64,000 nucleotides of DNA from an uncultured Fodinibius sp. (lineage in GTDB: Bacteria; Bacteroidota; Rhodothermia; Balneolales; Balneolaceae), in contig CAJXMW010000001.1 of assembly GCA_913056235.1 (NCBI GenBank), positions 372,001 to 436,000 of the forward strand. The letters are read 5' to 3'. The notes beneath the pieces are model-generated. The model made no database searches, was not told where the DNA came from, and saw only the letters and a list, made by a program, of their open reading frames with translations. The first letter of the stretch is position 1. The number at the start of each line of letters is the position of its first letter. Shown piece by piece: positions 17,862-26,120 of the stretch. Position numbers and translations under genes: made by a program.

Positions 17862-18626
17862 TTACTCATTCAACGGCAGGTACACATGCAGATGATCGGC
17901 TGTACCCACATGGCGGATGCTTTGCAAGCCCACTGCATAAAAGGCTAGTCGAGTCAGCCCATTCTTCCATTCCGCTCGGCCGCGCGTGCGCAGATCCACG
18001 GCATGAACATACCCATTAGGCTGCACGTAATGCAGTGACTGCTGATTTTTGGGCAGCCCCATTTGAGCATAATCTTCAGGCTGGCGCTTGATGTCTGTAA
18101 CAAGTAAGTCGCTGTCGGCCAAAGTGATGGTGGTAAGTGCTACACGCATAATCGGATGCAGCGAACGGTAGTACGAGTTAATTTGATCAGTCTTGGTATT
18201 AAGGCTTGAATAATACAGCACGCCATACAGCGTATAGGCCGTTACCAGAATCAAGACTCCACGTACCAGGTAGCGATGAATACCCAAGCTTTTGCGATAC
18301 ATAAAACTAATAACCAAACCGCATATAAGCAGGAGCCCAACAGTGGCGCCAATACCTGTGAGTAGGGCTAGCCAGCCATTAAATCCATAGCCTAGATACA
18401 TAAATACCGAGGTTCGAACCAGCACTATAAAAGGAATAGTAAGGCTTACCATCAATAAAACAAGTGTAAGCAGTACTTTCTGCCAGGAAAACCTTTTCTT
18501 CGACTGGGCCTTGGAGGTCGATGATTGGGAGCTCTTACCAAGATCAGCAAGCTGTTGGTCGAATTGGTTGTTTAGCTCTACAAGCTGGTCCAGATCTTTC
18601 TGGGATGGTCCTCCACGGTCCGACAT
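17862..18626 (-). CDS. Membrane protein with M15-like C-terminal domain (tentative)
   Basis: 254 aa. A charged N-terminal region with a Ser-rich linker is followed by three hydrophobic segments (about 50-72, 84-108, 120-140). The remaining ~110 residues are predicted outside the membrane and contain GYVHAVDLRTRG and, near the end, HVGTADHLHVYLPL. The His/Asp followed by an H-L-H-V element is reminiscent of Zn D,D-peptidases of the M15 type, which trim peptidoglycan peptides; I place it there only tentatively. It is encoded alone between two minus-strand genes. Confidence 0.55.
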   Translation of the reverse strand: MSDRGGPSQKDLDQLVELNNQFDQQLADLGKSSQSSTSKAQSKKRFSWQKVLLTLVLLMVSLTIPFIVLVRTSVFMYLGYGFNGWLALLTGIGATVGLLLICGLVISFMYRKSLGIHRYLVRGVLILVTAYTLYGVLYYSSLNTKTDQINSYYRSLHPIMRVALTTITLADSDLLVTDIKRQPEDYAQMGLPKNQQSLHYVQPNGYVHAVDLRTRGRAEWKNGLTRLAFYAVGLQSIRHVGTADHLHVYLPLNE

Positions 18627-18711
18627 AATGGATATCTGTAACTATGATTGGGTATCACATTTTTAGACGTCAGATTCTGGACGGTGTTTCAAAGAAAAGC
18701 ATAAATAAAAT

Positions 18712-18736
18712 AGGGCTCTGGCAGAACCAGAGCCCT
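18712..18736 (-). terminator. Rho-independent terminator for the 18898 gene
   Basis: A perfect 10-bp stem (AGGGCTCTGG / CCAGAGCCCT) with a 5-base loop. Read on the minus strand it is followed by ATTTTATTT, a U-rich tail. It lies about 160 bases beyond the stop codon of the small membrane protein gene, in its direction of transcription. Confidence 0.75.
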
Positions 18737-18897
18737 AGTACATCTCATCACAATCCCTAGCCCTAATTTAAAAAAAATGAATTAAGATGCCACTTTTTCC
18801 AAAAGTATTGTCCACAGGCAGTTATAACAAAGGAATAGTGATTATTTTCCCACTTTTCGCAGATACACTTGCAGGATGAAAATTCCTACCATATCAG

Positions 18898-19158
18898 TTA
18901 GTGATTGACGTCGGGCTGCAGGTGAAATACATTTGTAATAAACAAGATGGCCAGGCTACCAAGAAATCCAAATAGCAGTCCTGCGGGAAAATTCAAAAAC
19001 ATGCTGATGCTTCCCACGACCACCGAACCGAACACACCGGTAACAAGATTAGTGATAAAGCTAACGCCTTTGTTCCAGATAAACAGCTGTACGATGGTGC
19101 CAGCTATCAAACCAATAGCGATAAGGAAAAAAATTGCTGTGCCGTCTAAAACTTCCAT
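18898..19158 (-). CDS. Small membrane protein, GlsB/YeaQ-like
   Basis: 86 aa from ATG 19158 (MEVLDGTAIFF). The longer frame from 19245 adds 29 residues that look untranslated and overlap the likely dinB promoter, so the shorter start is preferred. Three hydrophobic segments with glycines (IGLIAGTIVQLF, VTGVFGSVVVGSI, GLLFGFLGSLAILFI) match the transglycosylase-associated or GlsB/YeaQ/YmgE small stress membrane proteins in size and layout. The function of this family is poorly known. It is divergent from dinB. Confidence 0.6.
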   Translation of the reverse strand: MEVLDGTAIFFLIAIGLIAGTIVQLFIWNKGVSFITNLVTGVFGSVVVGSISMFLNFPAGLLFGFLGSLAILFITNVFHLQPDVNH

Positions 19159-19289
19159 TCCAAAAATATTGTTTTGGGTTTTCAATGATTCGTCCAAAAA
19201 ATATACTTTTTTAAGTGATTTTGGAACCGCATTCTTACACGGCACTAAATATCGTATATTTTCCTGTTTGAGATCAATATTAATTGCCG

Positions 19290-20387
19290 ATGGACGAGCC
19301 CGATATCCGCAAAATCATCCACATTGACATGGACGCTTTTTATGCGTCGGTGGAGCAGCGTGACTTCCCCGAATATCGCGGCAAGCCCTTGATTGTGGGC
19401 GGATCTCCGGAGGGACGTGGCGTGGTGGCAGCCGCCAGCTACGAGGTTCGCAAGTTTGGAGTACACTCGGCCATGCCGGCAGCCAAAGCCGTGCGACTGT
19501 GTCCCCACGCCATTTTTGTGAAACCACGCTTTGAAGTGTACCGCAAAGTGTCGAAGCAGATCCGTGAAATCTTCTACAAGTTTACGGATCTCGTTGAGCC
19601 CCTTTCGCTTGACGAAGCCTACCTGGATGTGACCGAGAATCATATTAACCTGCCGTCGGCCACGCTCATTGCCAAAAAGATTCGCCAGCTCATAAAAAAA
19701 GAAACACGGCTTACCGCCTCGGCGGGTGTAGCTCACAATAAGTTTCTGGCAAAAATTGCTTCGGATTTAAACAAACCAGATGGCATGGCTGTGATTCTGC
19801 CTGAAGAAGCCGACGAGTTCCTGGAACAACTTGAAATTGGGACCTTCCACGGCATCGGCGATGCCACCGAATCGAAGATGAAATCCCTCGGTATCCACAC
19901 GGGTAAAGACCTAAAACAATGGTCGGAGATTGAGCTGGTAGAGCAATTTGGCAAAACGGGGCGCTACTACTACAACATTGTGCGCGGCATCGACCACCGT
20001 AAAGTGAAGCCAGATCGCATCCCCAAATCCATCGGCAAGGAGCGCACCTTCACCGAAGATGTGGACGACATTAGCTGGATTCACAACTTCCTGCGCGAGC
20101 TGGCCGGCAAGATTGCTGACCGACTGCATCAAAAAAATGCGGGCGGGAAAACGGTGACCCTCAAAGTACGTTACGATGATTTCAAGACTATCACACGCAG
20201 TAATTCTTTTAGTCACTATATTGATGAGGCATCTGACATTGCAGATACCGCCATTGCGCTGCTCGACGAGACGAAGGTGGGCGATCAGAAAGTTCGGCTG
20301 CTGGGTATTACGATGTCAAATTTAAACCTTAGCAAGAAGGGACATTTTAAGCAGCTCGAGATTCCGTTTGATAGTAGTCATGAGTAG
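19290..20387 (+). CDS. dinB: DNA polymerase IV (Y-family)
   Basis: 365 aa starting at ATG 19290; a TTG two codons earlier is less likely. The translesion polymerase shows its catalytic acidic motifs HIDMDAFYASVE (near residue 12) and SLDEAYLDVT (near 110), then SAGVAHNKFLAKIASDLNKP, and two HhH-type regions (FHGIGDAT). The C-terminal little-finger domain (FSHYID, KVRLLGITMSNL) is complete, but the extreme C-terminal clamp motif is weak (KQLEIPF). It copies past lesions and is usually damage-inducible; no LexA box was identified. Confidence 0.95.
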   Translation: MDEPDIRKIIHIDMDAFYASVEQRDFPEYRGKPLIVGGSPEGRGVVAAASYEVRKFGVHSAMPAAKAVRLCPHAIFVKPRFEVYRKVSKQIREIFYKFTDLVEPLSLDEAYLDVTENHINLPSATLIAKKIRQLIKKETRLTASAGVAHNKFLAKIASDLNKPDGMAVILPEEADEFLEQLEIGTFHGIGDATESKMKSLGIHTGKDLKQWSEIELVEQFGKTGRYYYNIVRGIDHRKVKPDRIPKSIGKERTFTEDVDDISWIHNFLRELAGKIADRLHQKNAGGKTVTLKVRYDDFKTITRSNSFSHYIDEASDIADTAIALLDETKVGDQKVRLLGITMSNLNLSKKGHFKQLEIPFDSSHE

Positions 20388-20588
20388 TGGGTAATGAGTA
20401 GTTGAGTAGAATCTGGTTCCCTGTTCTGCCCTTCTATCTGATTCCACTGCTTTGCGGTAGAACTGGATACCAGATAGCTCAAAACATTACATTCGTCCTA
20501 AGAATTAACTTATTCCCAACAACTGTTTATCTTCGGGTGCCCGTAAAATTGAATTTTAATTAACTCTGTGTAAATCTGCGGTCAACTA

Positions 20589-21590
20589 ATGAGCTATACC
20601 CTTTCCGATTTTGATTACGACCTGCCTGATGACTTTATCGCCCAGGAACCGGCGCACCCGCGTGACCATGCCCGGCTGCTGATCTACAACCGTGCCACAG
20701 GCAAAATCAGCGATGACTATTTCTACAACCTGCTGGAATATCTACCAGAAGAAACCACGCTGGTCGTCAACAACAGCAAAGTCGAAAAGTGTCGGCTACT
20801 CTTTGACGACGGTGACAAAGAGGTCTTCATCCTGGAGGCAGTCAACAACCGCACCGTGCGGGCGATGATACGTCCTGGCAAAAAATTCAAAAAGGGGCGA
20901 ACGGTACAGCTCAGCGATGAGATTTCGGCGGAAGTGCTGGATATAGACGAGGAGGGCATCCGGACGCTAGAGATGAATCCGGTGCTCAACGATCCCGTCT
21001 ATGATAAGTACAAACACACGCCTTTCCCTCCTTACATCGAACAAAACGAGGAACTGTCCGAGGAATACCAAACCATTTACGCTAAGGACATGGGTAGCAA
21101 GGCAGCACCCACAGCGGGACTCCATTTTACCGATGAGCTGTGGGACAAGATTACTGGCACCAACATCCAACAAGCCGAAGTGACACTACATGTGGGTTTG
21201 GGGACCTTCGCGCCGGTCAAAGCCGACAAGATCGAAAATCACACCATGCACTCGGAGTGGTTTGAGATCGAGGAAGGAGTAGCTAATCAACTTAACCAGG
21301 CCGAGCATATTACAGCAGTGGGCACGACCAGCGTGCGCGTGCTGGAAACAAGTCTAGAACGGCACGGGGCGTTTACATCCACCAAAACCGAAACGGACAT
21401 ATTTATTAGACCGGGTTTCGAATTTCAGGGCACCGATGCACTAATCACCAACTTTCACCTGCCGAAGAGCACGCTGCTGATGCTGGTGGCTGCCTTTACC
21501 GGCTTTGAAGAGATGAAAAAAATATATCAGCACGCCATCGACGAGGGATACCGCTTCTACTCCTTCGGCGACGCCATGCTGATATTATAG
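20589..21590 (+). CDS. queA: S-adenosylmethionine:tRNA ribosyltransferase-isomerase
   Basis: 333 aa, the usual QueA length. It moves the ribosyl group of SAM to 7-aminomethyl-7-deazaguanine in tRNA, making epoxyqueuosine. Family segments: FDYDLPDDFIAQEPAHPRD at the N-terminus, VVNNSKV near 58, PTAGLHFT near 174, HVGLGTFAPVKADKIENHTMHSE split across about 200-222, and FHLPKSTLLMLVAAF near 296. No queuosine genes lie alongside. Confidence 0.96.
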   Translation: MSYTLSDFDYDLPDDFIAQEPAHPRDHARLLIYNRATGKISDDYFYNLLEYLPEETTLVVNNSKVEKCRLLFDDGDKEVFILEAVNNRTVRAMIRPGKKFKKGRTVQLSDEISAEVLDIDEEGIRTLEMNPVLNDPVYDKYKHTPFPPYIEQNEELSEEYQTIYAKDMGSKAAPTAGLHFTDELWDKITGTNIQQAEVTLHVGLGTFAPVKADKIENHTMHSEWFEIEEGVANQLNQAEHITAVGTTSVRVLETSLERHGAFTSTKTETDIFIRPGFEFQGTDALITNFHLPKSTLLMLVAAFTGFEEMKKIYQHAIDEGYRFYSFGDAMLIL

Positions 21591-21691
21591 ACTCGAACTC
21601 ATCCGGGTTCTGAATTTGAAGCCGGATGAATCATAGAGCAAATCGAAGACGCATCAGATGACAAATGCAGTCATCAGATGAAGTCAGCAAC

Positions 21692-22105
21692 TTAGTTATC
21701 TTTGTTCTGCTGTTGCTGCTTTTTCATTTCTTCCATCTTCTGCTTCATCTGCTGCTGGGCATTTTGTTGGCCCTCTTCGCCATCTACCATTTTAACCTGG
21801 TTTTTCAGCGAAGTGGACAGTTCTTCAACATCATCTTCGGATAGTACTTCGTCGAGATCTTCAATGCCTACTTTTTGCAACAGATTGTACACCATGCGAT
21901 TGAACAACATTTGCTGGGCCGCAGAACTTACCTGCATCAGCTGCTGCTGGGGAACCTGCGCGCCGGATAGCTTAATCTTATTCATTACCGGCTCAAGCAG
22001 AGCTTCAATCTTCTTCGACATCTGCTCTTCCAGTTCCTTGGCATCTGTGTTCTCTTTGCTGGTCACTTCATTTCCGTTTGGATCAACTAACTTCATAGGA
22101 ATCAA
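21692..22105 (-). CDS. Gln-rich coiled-coil protein, unknown function
   Basis: 137 aa, or 134 aa from the in-frame ATG at 22096 (MKLVDPNG). There is no signal peptide or membrane segment. The middle is helical with a long acidic/Gln heptad-like run, and residues 110-137 are nearly all Q, K, M, E and N. I do not recognise the family. It is a cytoplasmic conserved-looking frame between queA and the nitroreductase, transcribed towards queA. A scaffold or chaperone-like role cannot be excluded. Confidence 0.6.
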   Translation of the reverse strand: MIPMKLVDPNGNEVTSKENTDAKELEEQMSKKIEALLEPVMNKIKLSGAQVPQQQLMQVSSAAQQMLFNRMVYNLLQKVGIEDLDEVLSEDDVEELSTSLKNQVKMVDGEEGQQNAQQQMKQKMEEMKKQQQQNKDN

Positions 22106-22328
22106 TAATTTGTTTGGAATTACTTCACGTGCTTAACAATGATCGTAAGGATATCGTTTATCTGGACAGAAGTCAAAACTGAGAGGTAAAAGAGCAGAAG
22201 TCTGGTAATTTATAACTATATCTTACTAACTCTCACTTCTAACTTTTGCCATTGGAACTAAACAGAATGTAGATCCGTTAAATAGTTCAACATTAAAATA
22301 AATACCAAACGGCAATCATTTATCTTTC

Positions 22329-22922
22329 ATGGCAACTACTACAAAACAAAACATTAAACAGGCAAATGCTGATTATCCAATCCACAAACTCATTCAGAAG
22401 CGATGGAGTCCACGGTCATTTTCGGATGAATCGGTAGATCCGGAACTGTTGAATCAGCTTTTTGAAGCAGCACGTTGGGCGCCCTCATCCTACAACGAAC
22501 AGCCCTGGCGTTTTATCGTAGCACGGAAAGAAGATTCTGAAGCTTTTGAAAAACTTTCGCAGGTGATGAACGACTTTAACAAAGGATGGGCCAAGGACGC
22601 GCCGGTGCTTGTACTGGGATTGGCCAAAACAACCTTCGATCTGGATGGACGAAAAAACAAGCATGCCGGGCACGATCTTGGTCAGGCTATTGCTCATCTG
22701 ACATTTGAGGCCACCCGCCACGAGCTGTATGTGCATCAGATGGCCGGCATCCTACCCCAAAAAGCCGAGCAACTTTACAAGATCCCGGAAGATTACGAGC
22801 CGATGACGATGTTTACCATCGGCTACAAAGGTCGGCCCGAGACGCTGGGCGAAAAGCTGCAGAAGCAGGAAACCTCAGCACGCAGCCGCAAACCATTGGA
22901 TGAAATTATTATCAATAGCTAG
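22329..22922 (+). CDS. Nitroreductase family oxidoreductase
   Basis: 197 aa FMN-dependent NAD(P)H oxidoreductase. The start region RWSPRSFSDESVDPELL and AARWAPSSYNEQPWRFIV match the FMN-phosphate and ring-binding parts of the NfsB/Frp superfamily; HDLGQAIAHLTFEA and MTMFTIGYKGRPETL follow in the usual positions. It probably works as a homodimer. The substrate (nitro compounds, quinones or flavins) is not predictable. It is convergent with the flavin reductase gene, with a shared terminator between. Confidence 0.88.
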   Translation: MATTTKQNIKQANADYPIHKLIQKRWSPRSFSDESVDPELLNQLFEAARWAPSSYNEQPWRFIVARKEDSEAFEKLSQVMNDFNKGWAKDAPVLVLGLAKTTFDLDGRKNKHAGHDLGQAIAHLTFEATRHELYVHQMAGILPQKAEQLYKIPEDYEPMTMFTIGYKGRPETLGEKLQKQETSARSRKPLDEIIINS

Positions 22923-22942
22923 CATATAATACCCCAAAAGAC

Positions 22943-22980
22943 AAACGGGATTACCTGGTTATCAAGGTAATCCCGTTTTT
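22943..22980. terminator. Bidirectional terminator
   Basis: A stem of about 14 bp (AAACGGGATTACCT pairing with AGGTAATCCCGTTT, loop GGTTATCA) with T-runs on both sides, between the convergent nitroreductase and reductase genes. Both orientations are served. Confidence 0.85.
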
Positions 22981-22995
22981 TAATGGATTATCACT

Positions 22996-23667
22996 TTACT
23001 CCTCGAATACCAGCTCGTTGGGATCCGCACCGAGCTCTTTCAGATATTTCATCATCGCATCGTTAAAGGCCGGGGGACCGCAGACGTAAAACGGCTGATC
23101 AAAATCATCGATCTGCTCAGCTAAAAATTCCTTGTCGATAAAGCCATCGAGATTGATGTACTGGTCGGTATGTTCATCCGTAATAACATTGATAAAGTTA
23201 TCGCCCAGCATCTTGGAAAACTCATCTTTTAGGATGATATCTTGTTCGGTCTTGTTGGAAAATATCAGCTTGTTATCACCAATTTCACCCTTCTTATGCA
23301 GATCCCTGAAAATAGCAATAAACGGTGTTACGCCAGCACCACCAGCCAAGAAAACACCCGGTCCTTGGTACTGAATAGTGCCCCAAGGCTCGTCAATGAT
23401 AAACGCATCGCCTTCTTCGAGCTTGCTAACCTGCTCGGTTACGCCATTGTGGTCAGGGTAACTTTTGATCACAAACTGCAAGTGATCGCTCTTCTTCAGT
23501 GAGGTAAAAGTAAATGGACGCTTTTCATCCCGCCATCCTTTCTTGTCCACAGCTACCTCCGTGGCCTGTCCAGGCTCAAACGTATAGCCCACCGGCTTTT
23601 CAAACGTATATTTTCTTACGTCGTGTGTTACACGCTCAATATTTTCAATAATTACAGTGTGACTCAT
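22996..23667 (-). CDS. FAD-dependent NAD(P)H oxidoreductase (ferredoxin reductase-like)
   Basis: 223 aa, the two-domain FNR fold without extra domains. The flavin part shows EKRPFTFTSL near 49-58 (RxYS-type motif), and the NAD(P) part GGAGVTPFIAI near 112 and the YVCGPPAFNDAM segment near 194. The short form suggests a reductase that passes electrons to a separate partner. It lies 7 bases from the dienelactone-hydrolase gene upstream and is probably co-transcribed. Confidence 0.85.
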   Translation of the reverse strand: MSHTVIIENIERVTHDVRKYTFEKPVGYTFEPGQATEVAVDKKGWRDEKRPFTFTSLKKSDHLQFVIKSYPDHNGVTEQVSKLEEGDAFIIDEPWGTIQYQGPGVFLAGGAGVTPFIAIFRDLHKKGEIGDNKLIFSNKTEQDIILKDEFSKMLGDNFINVITDEHTDQYINLDGFIDKEFLAEQIDDFDQPFYVCGPPAFNDAMMKYLKELGADPNELVFEE

Positions 23668-23673
23668 AACAGT

Positions 23674-24528
23674 TTACTTATTTAGATTTTCATTTAGAAA
23701 GTTCAATGTCTTTTGCCAGGCATCCTCAGCCGCCTCTTTCACATAGCGCGAGCCGGAGGGGTTGGCAAAGGCGTGTCCCGCCCCGTCGTAGATATGGATA
23801 GAATTGCTGACCCCGGTCTTATTCAATGCGGACTCAAATTCATTGACCGTTTTAGGCGGAATGCCATCATCTTCGGCGCCAAAGATCCCCAACACCGGCA
23901 TCTGTAACTTCTCGAGCTGCGCCGCATCAGTCACTAATCGGCCGTAATAAATAACTGTGGCATCAATCTTTTGGGGATGAGCTAACGCTGTTTGTAACGA
24001 CCAGCTACCGCCAAAGCACCAGCCGATAACACCGATATTGCCTGCACTCTGCTGCCCGGAGAGGTAATTGTAGGCTTGCGTCAAGTTATCCAGTGCTTGT
24101 TGCTCTTTCACCGATCGGGCATAAGTCCCGGCACTGTCGGGCGACTCAGCCACCTTACCGTTATACAGGTCAACCGCAAGGGCGGTATAGCCTTCGCCGG
24201 CAAGCTTATCGGCCATCATCCTGATGTTGTCGTTCAGCCCCCACCATTCGTGGATCACGATAATGGCTGGACCTCCTGATTTCATATCAGATGGCTTGGC
24301 CAGGTAGCCGGTAATGTCATTGCCATTTACGGTGGCATAGGTCACATCCTCACCGGTCACCTTGCCCGTTTGACCTAACTCCGATGCTTCATTCTGCACC
24401 GGCTTATCTCCCTTGTGCTCCATCGACATCCGATCGATAAAATCTCCTTTCTCTTCGCCAGGCCCGCAAGCTGTTAACAACAACGCGAGGCTTACACTCA
24501 GTAATATCATCCATGAATACTTCATCAT
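23674..24528 (-). CDS. Dienelactone hydrolase family lipoprotein
   Basis: 284 aa from ATG 24528 (or 283 from 24525). The upstream in-frame extension to 24678 lacks a signal sequence, whereas this start gives a lipoprotein signal ending LLTACGPG. The alpha/beta-hydrolase core has the oxyanion segment IVIHEWWGLN, nucleophile Cys in GVIGWCFGGSW, Asp in FGAEDDGIP and His in GAGHAFANP, the Cys-Asp-His triad of dienelactone hydrolases. Here the enzyme is exported and membrane anchored. The substrate is unknown. Confidence 0.85.
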   Translation of the reverse strand: MMKYSWMILLSVSLALLLTACGPGEEKGDFIDRMSMEHKGDKPVQNEASELGQTGKVTGEDVTYATVNGNDITGYLAKPSDMKSGGPAIIVIHEWWGLNDNIRMMADKLAGEGYTALAVDLYNGKVAESPDSAGTYARSVKEQQALDNLTQAYNYLSGQQSAGNIGVIGWCFGGSWSLQTALAHPQKIDATVIYYGRLVTDAAQLEKLQMPVLGIFGAEDDGIPPKTVNEFESALNKTGVSNSIHIYDGAGHAFANPSGSRYVKEAAEDAWQKTLNFLNENLNK

Positions 24529-24544
24529 AATAAATAGCTTAGGT

Positions 24545-25681
24545 TTAATTGGTTGACTGTTCGTTGGCCGGCACAATTCGTACGATGCCGTTGTCACTTT
24601 CCGTAGCCACGTAAATATAACCATCGGGACCCTGCCTAATGTTCCTGACCCGTCCAATTCCCCGGAATAAAATTTCATCGCCAGTCACCGTGCTGCCCTC
24701 CACATTGACCCGTACCACGTAGCCAAACTTCAGAGATCCCACCAGCAGATCGCCCTTCCATTCAGGATATTTATCGCTGGTCACAAACGTCATCCCCGAC
24801 GGTGCGATTGACGGATCCCAATACCATTCGGGCTGCTCCATCCCTGCTTTTGCCGTATCCGGCGTTATCTCGGAGCCATCGTAGTCGATGCAAAAACAGA
24901 TCTCCGGCCAGCCGTAATTGTTGCCAGCCTCAATAATATTGATCTCGTCACCCCCTCGCGGCCCGTGCTCATGTTCCCAGAGCTGTCCCGTTTCGGGATG
25001 AATATCCATACCCTGTGGATTGCGGATGCCGTAGGCAAAAATGGCGTCGAGTCCCTTTCTCCCTACAAAAGGATTGTCCGCGGGGATACTCCCATCGTCA
25101 TTCAGCCGATAAATTTTTCCCATGTCGCGGGTAATATCCTGGGGATTCTCGTCGCGATTGCCGCGTTCCCCAATCCCAAAGAAAACATGGCCTTTACCGT
25201 CGAACTCAATCCGGCTTCCAAAATGTTGTCCGCGCTGGCTGTTGGGTTCAGCCTTGTAGAGCACTTCCTGATTGGTGAGACTCTTGCGATCATTGCTTAG
25301 CCGTGCCCGCATCAGCGCAGTGTTCGCACCACTGCCTCCTTTAGGACTTGAATAGGTCATATAGATCCAACCGTTTTGCTCGTAGTTAGGATGGACAGCA
25401 ATGTCGAGCAGGCCGCCCTGCCCACGTGACCACACTTCAGGAACGCCATCAATGGTCCCAACAATTTCACCTTCACTATAGTGATATAGCTCACCGCCGC
25501 GGTCGGTGATCAGCATATCGCCATCGGGCAGCCAGTCCATACCCCACGGCACACGGATCTCCGAAATAATCGTTTCCACCGTGTAGCTATCACTTCCTTG
25601 TGCGGTGGCTGACCCTGATGGAAGAGCTATTAAAACAATCGCTGCGATTAGCGTCCAGAGGGAAAACAAATATTTATTCAT
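24545..25681 (-). CDS. PQQ-dependent sugar dehydrogenase-like (soluble aldose dehydrogenase)
   Basis: 378 aa from ATG 25681 (MNKYLFSLW), which gives a signal peptide ending near SATAQG; the longer frame begins 20 codons earlier with no signal sequence. The six-bladed beta-propeller shows LRVPWGMDWLPDGDMLITDR-like blade 1, GNRDENPQ, IFAYGIRNPQGMDIHP, HEHGPRGGDEINI and NYGWPEICF blocks, standard for the YliI/GdhB family. The protein is expected in the periplasm, oxidising sugars with PQQ as cofactor. Two Cys lie close together in ICFCIDY. No PQQ synthesis genes are visible. Confidence 0.9.
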   Translation of the reverse strand: MNKYLFSLWTLIAAIVLIALPSGSATAQGSDSYTVETIISEIRVPWGMDWLPDGDMLITDRGGELYHYSEGEIVGTIDGVPEVWSRGQGGLLDIAVHPNYEQNGWIYMTYSSPKGGSGANTALMRARLSNDRKSLTNQEVLYKAEPNSQRGQHFGSRIEFDGKGHVFFGIGERGNRDENPQDITRDMGKIYRLNDDGSIPADNPFVGRKGLDAIFAYGIRNPQGMDIHPETGQLWEHEHGPRGGDEINIIEAGNNYGWPEICFCIDYDGSEITPDTAKAGMEQPEWYWDPSIAPSGMTFVTSDKYPEWKGDLLVGSLKFGYVVRVNVEGSTVTGDEILFRGIGRVRNIRQGPDGYIYVATESDNGIVRIVPANEQSTN

Positions 25682-25865
25682 GATACCAAAACGATAGTTG
25701 GGATTGAAAAACAAGGTACTAGTTGAATACATAATCTCCACCTTTCGTTCAGCCTGCTACACAAAAGAGAGGTACCCCCCCCATTAATTTTAAAAGAGAT
25801 GCTCTAAAATTGACGGTTGTTATTTAGCCAGCGAAGCGAGATATTTACCTTCCTTTCAAATATAT

Positions 25866-25939
25866 GCGCCCGTAGCTCAACTGGATAGAGCGTCTGACTT
25901 CGGATCAGAAGGTTGGGAGTTCGAATCTTCCCGGGCGTA
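25866..25939 (+). tRNA. tRNA-Arg (anticodon TCG)
   Basis: All four arms fold: acceptor stem GCGCCCG with CGGGCGT (first pair G.U), D arm GCTC/GAGC, anticodon stem TCTGA/TCAGA with loop CTTCGGA (anticodon TCG), T arm GGGAG-TTCGAAT-CTTCC with GTTCGA. No CCA is encoded. An integrase begins 181 bases downstream, so this gene is probably the attachment site. The 3' end is intact. Confidence 0.97.
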
Positions 25940-25956
25940 CTGCTTGAAACATTCCA

Positions 25957-25992
25957 AAAACCCCGCTTGTTTAATGATAGGCGGGGTTTTTT
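25957..25992 (+). terminator. Rho-independent terminator after tRNA-Arg
   Basis: Stem AAACCCCGC / GCGGGGTTT with a loop of about 14 bases, followed by TTTTTG on the plus strand, about 20 bases past the tRNA. Confidence 0.85.
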
Positions 25993-26064
25993 GTTAGTAT
26001 TAGCCCCATCTTCTGCCTCTTCCGTATGAAATATTTTCATAATTCATACATATTTTACTGGACT

Positions 26065-26086
26065 GATGTTACATATGATGTTACAT
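26065..26086 (+). repeat. Tandem 10-bp direct repeat upstream of integrase
   Basis: Two copies of GATGTTACAT at 26065-26074 and 26077-26086 (12-bp period), 35 bases before the integrase ATG. The core ATGTTACA also occurs inside the dyad upstream of the virion module (44427-44434). It may be an arm-type integrase site or an operator; both are inferences. Confidence 0.5.
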
Positions 26087-26120
26087 TACTCTCCAACCTT
26101 AACCACTCATATGAAAAACT

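Noticed and set aside
21599-21629. TCATCCGG/CCGGATGA hairpin after queA as a terminator
   Set aside because: There is no T-run on either side and the loop is long (15 bases), so it is not listed as a terminator.
25804-26040. 78-residue minus-strand frame covering the tRNA
   Set aside because: It is the antisense of the tRNA-Arg gene and its terminator, with no protein-like character.
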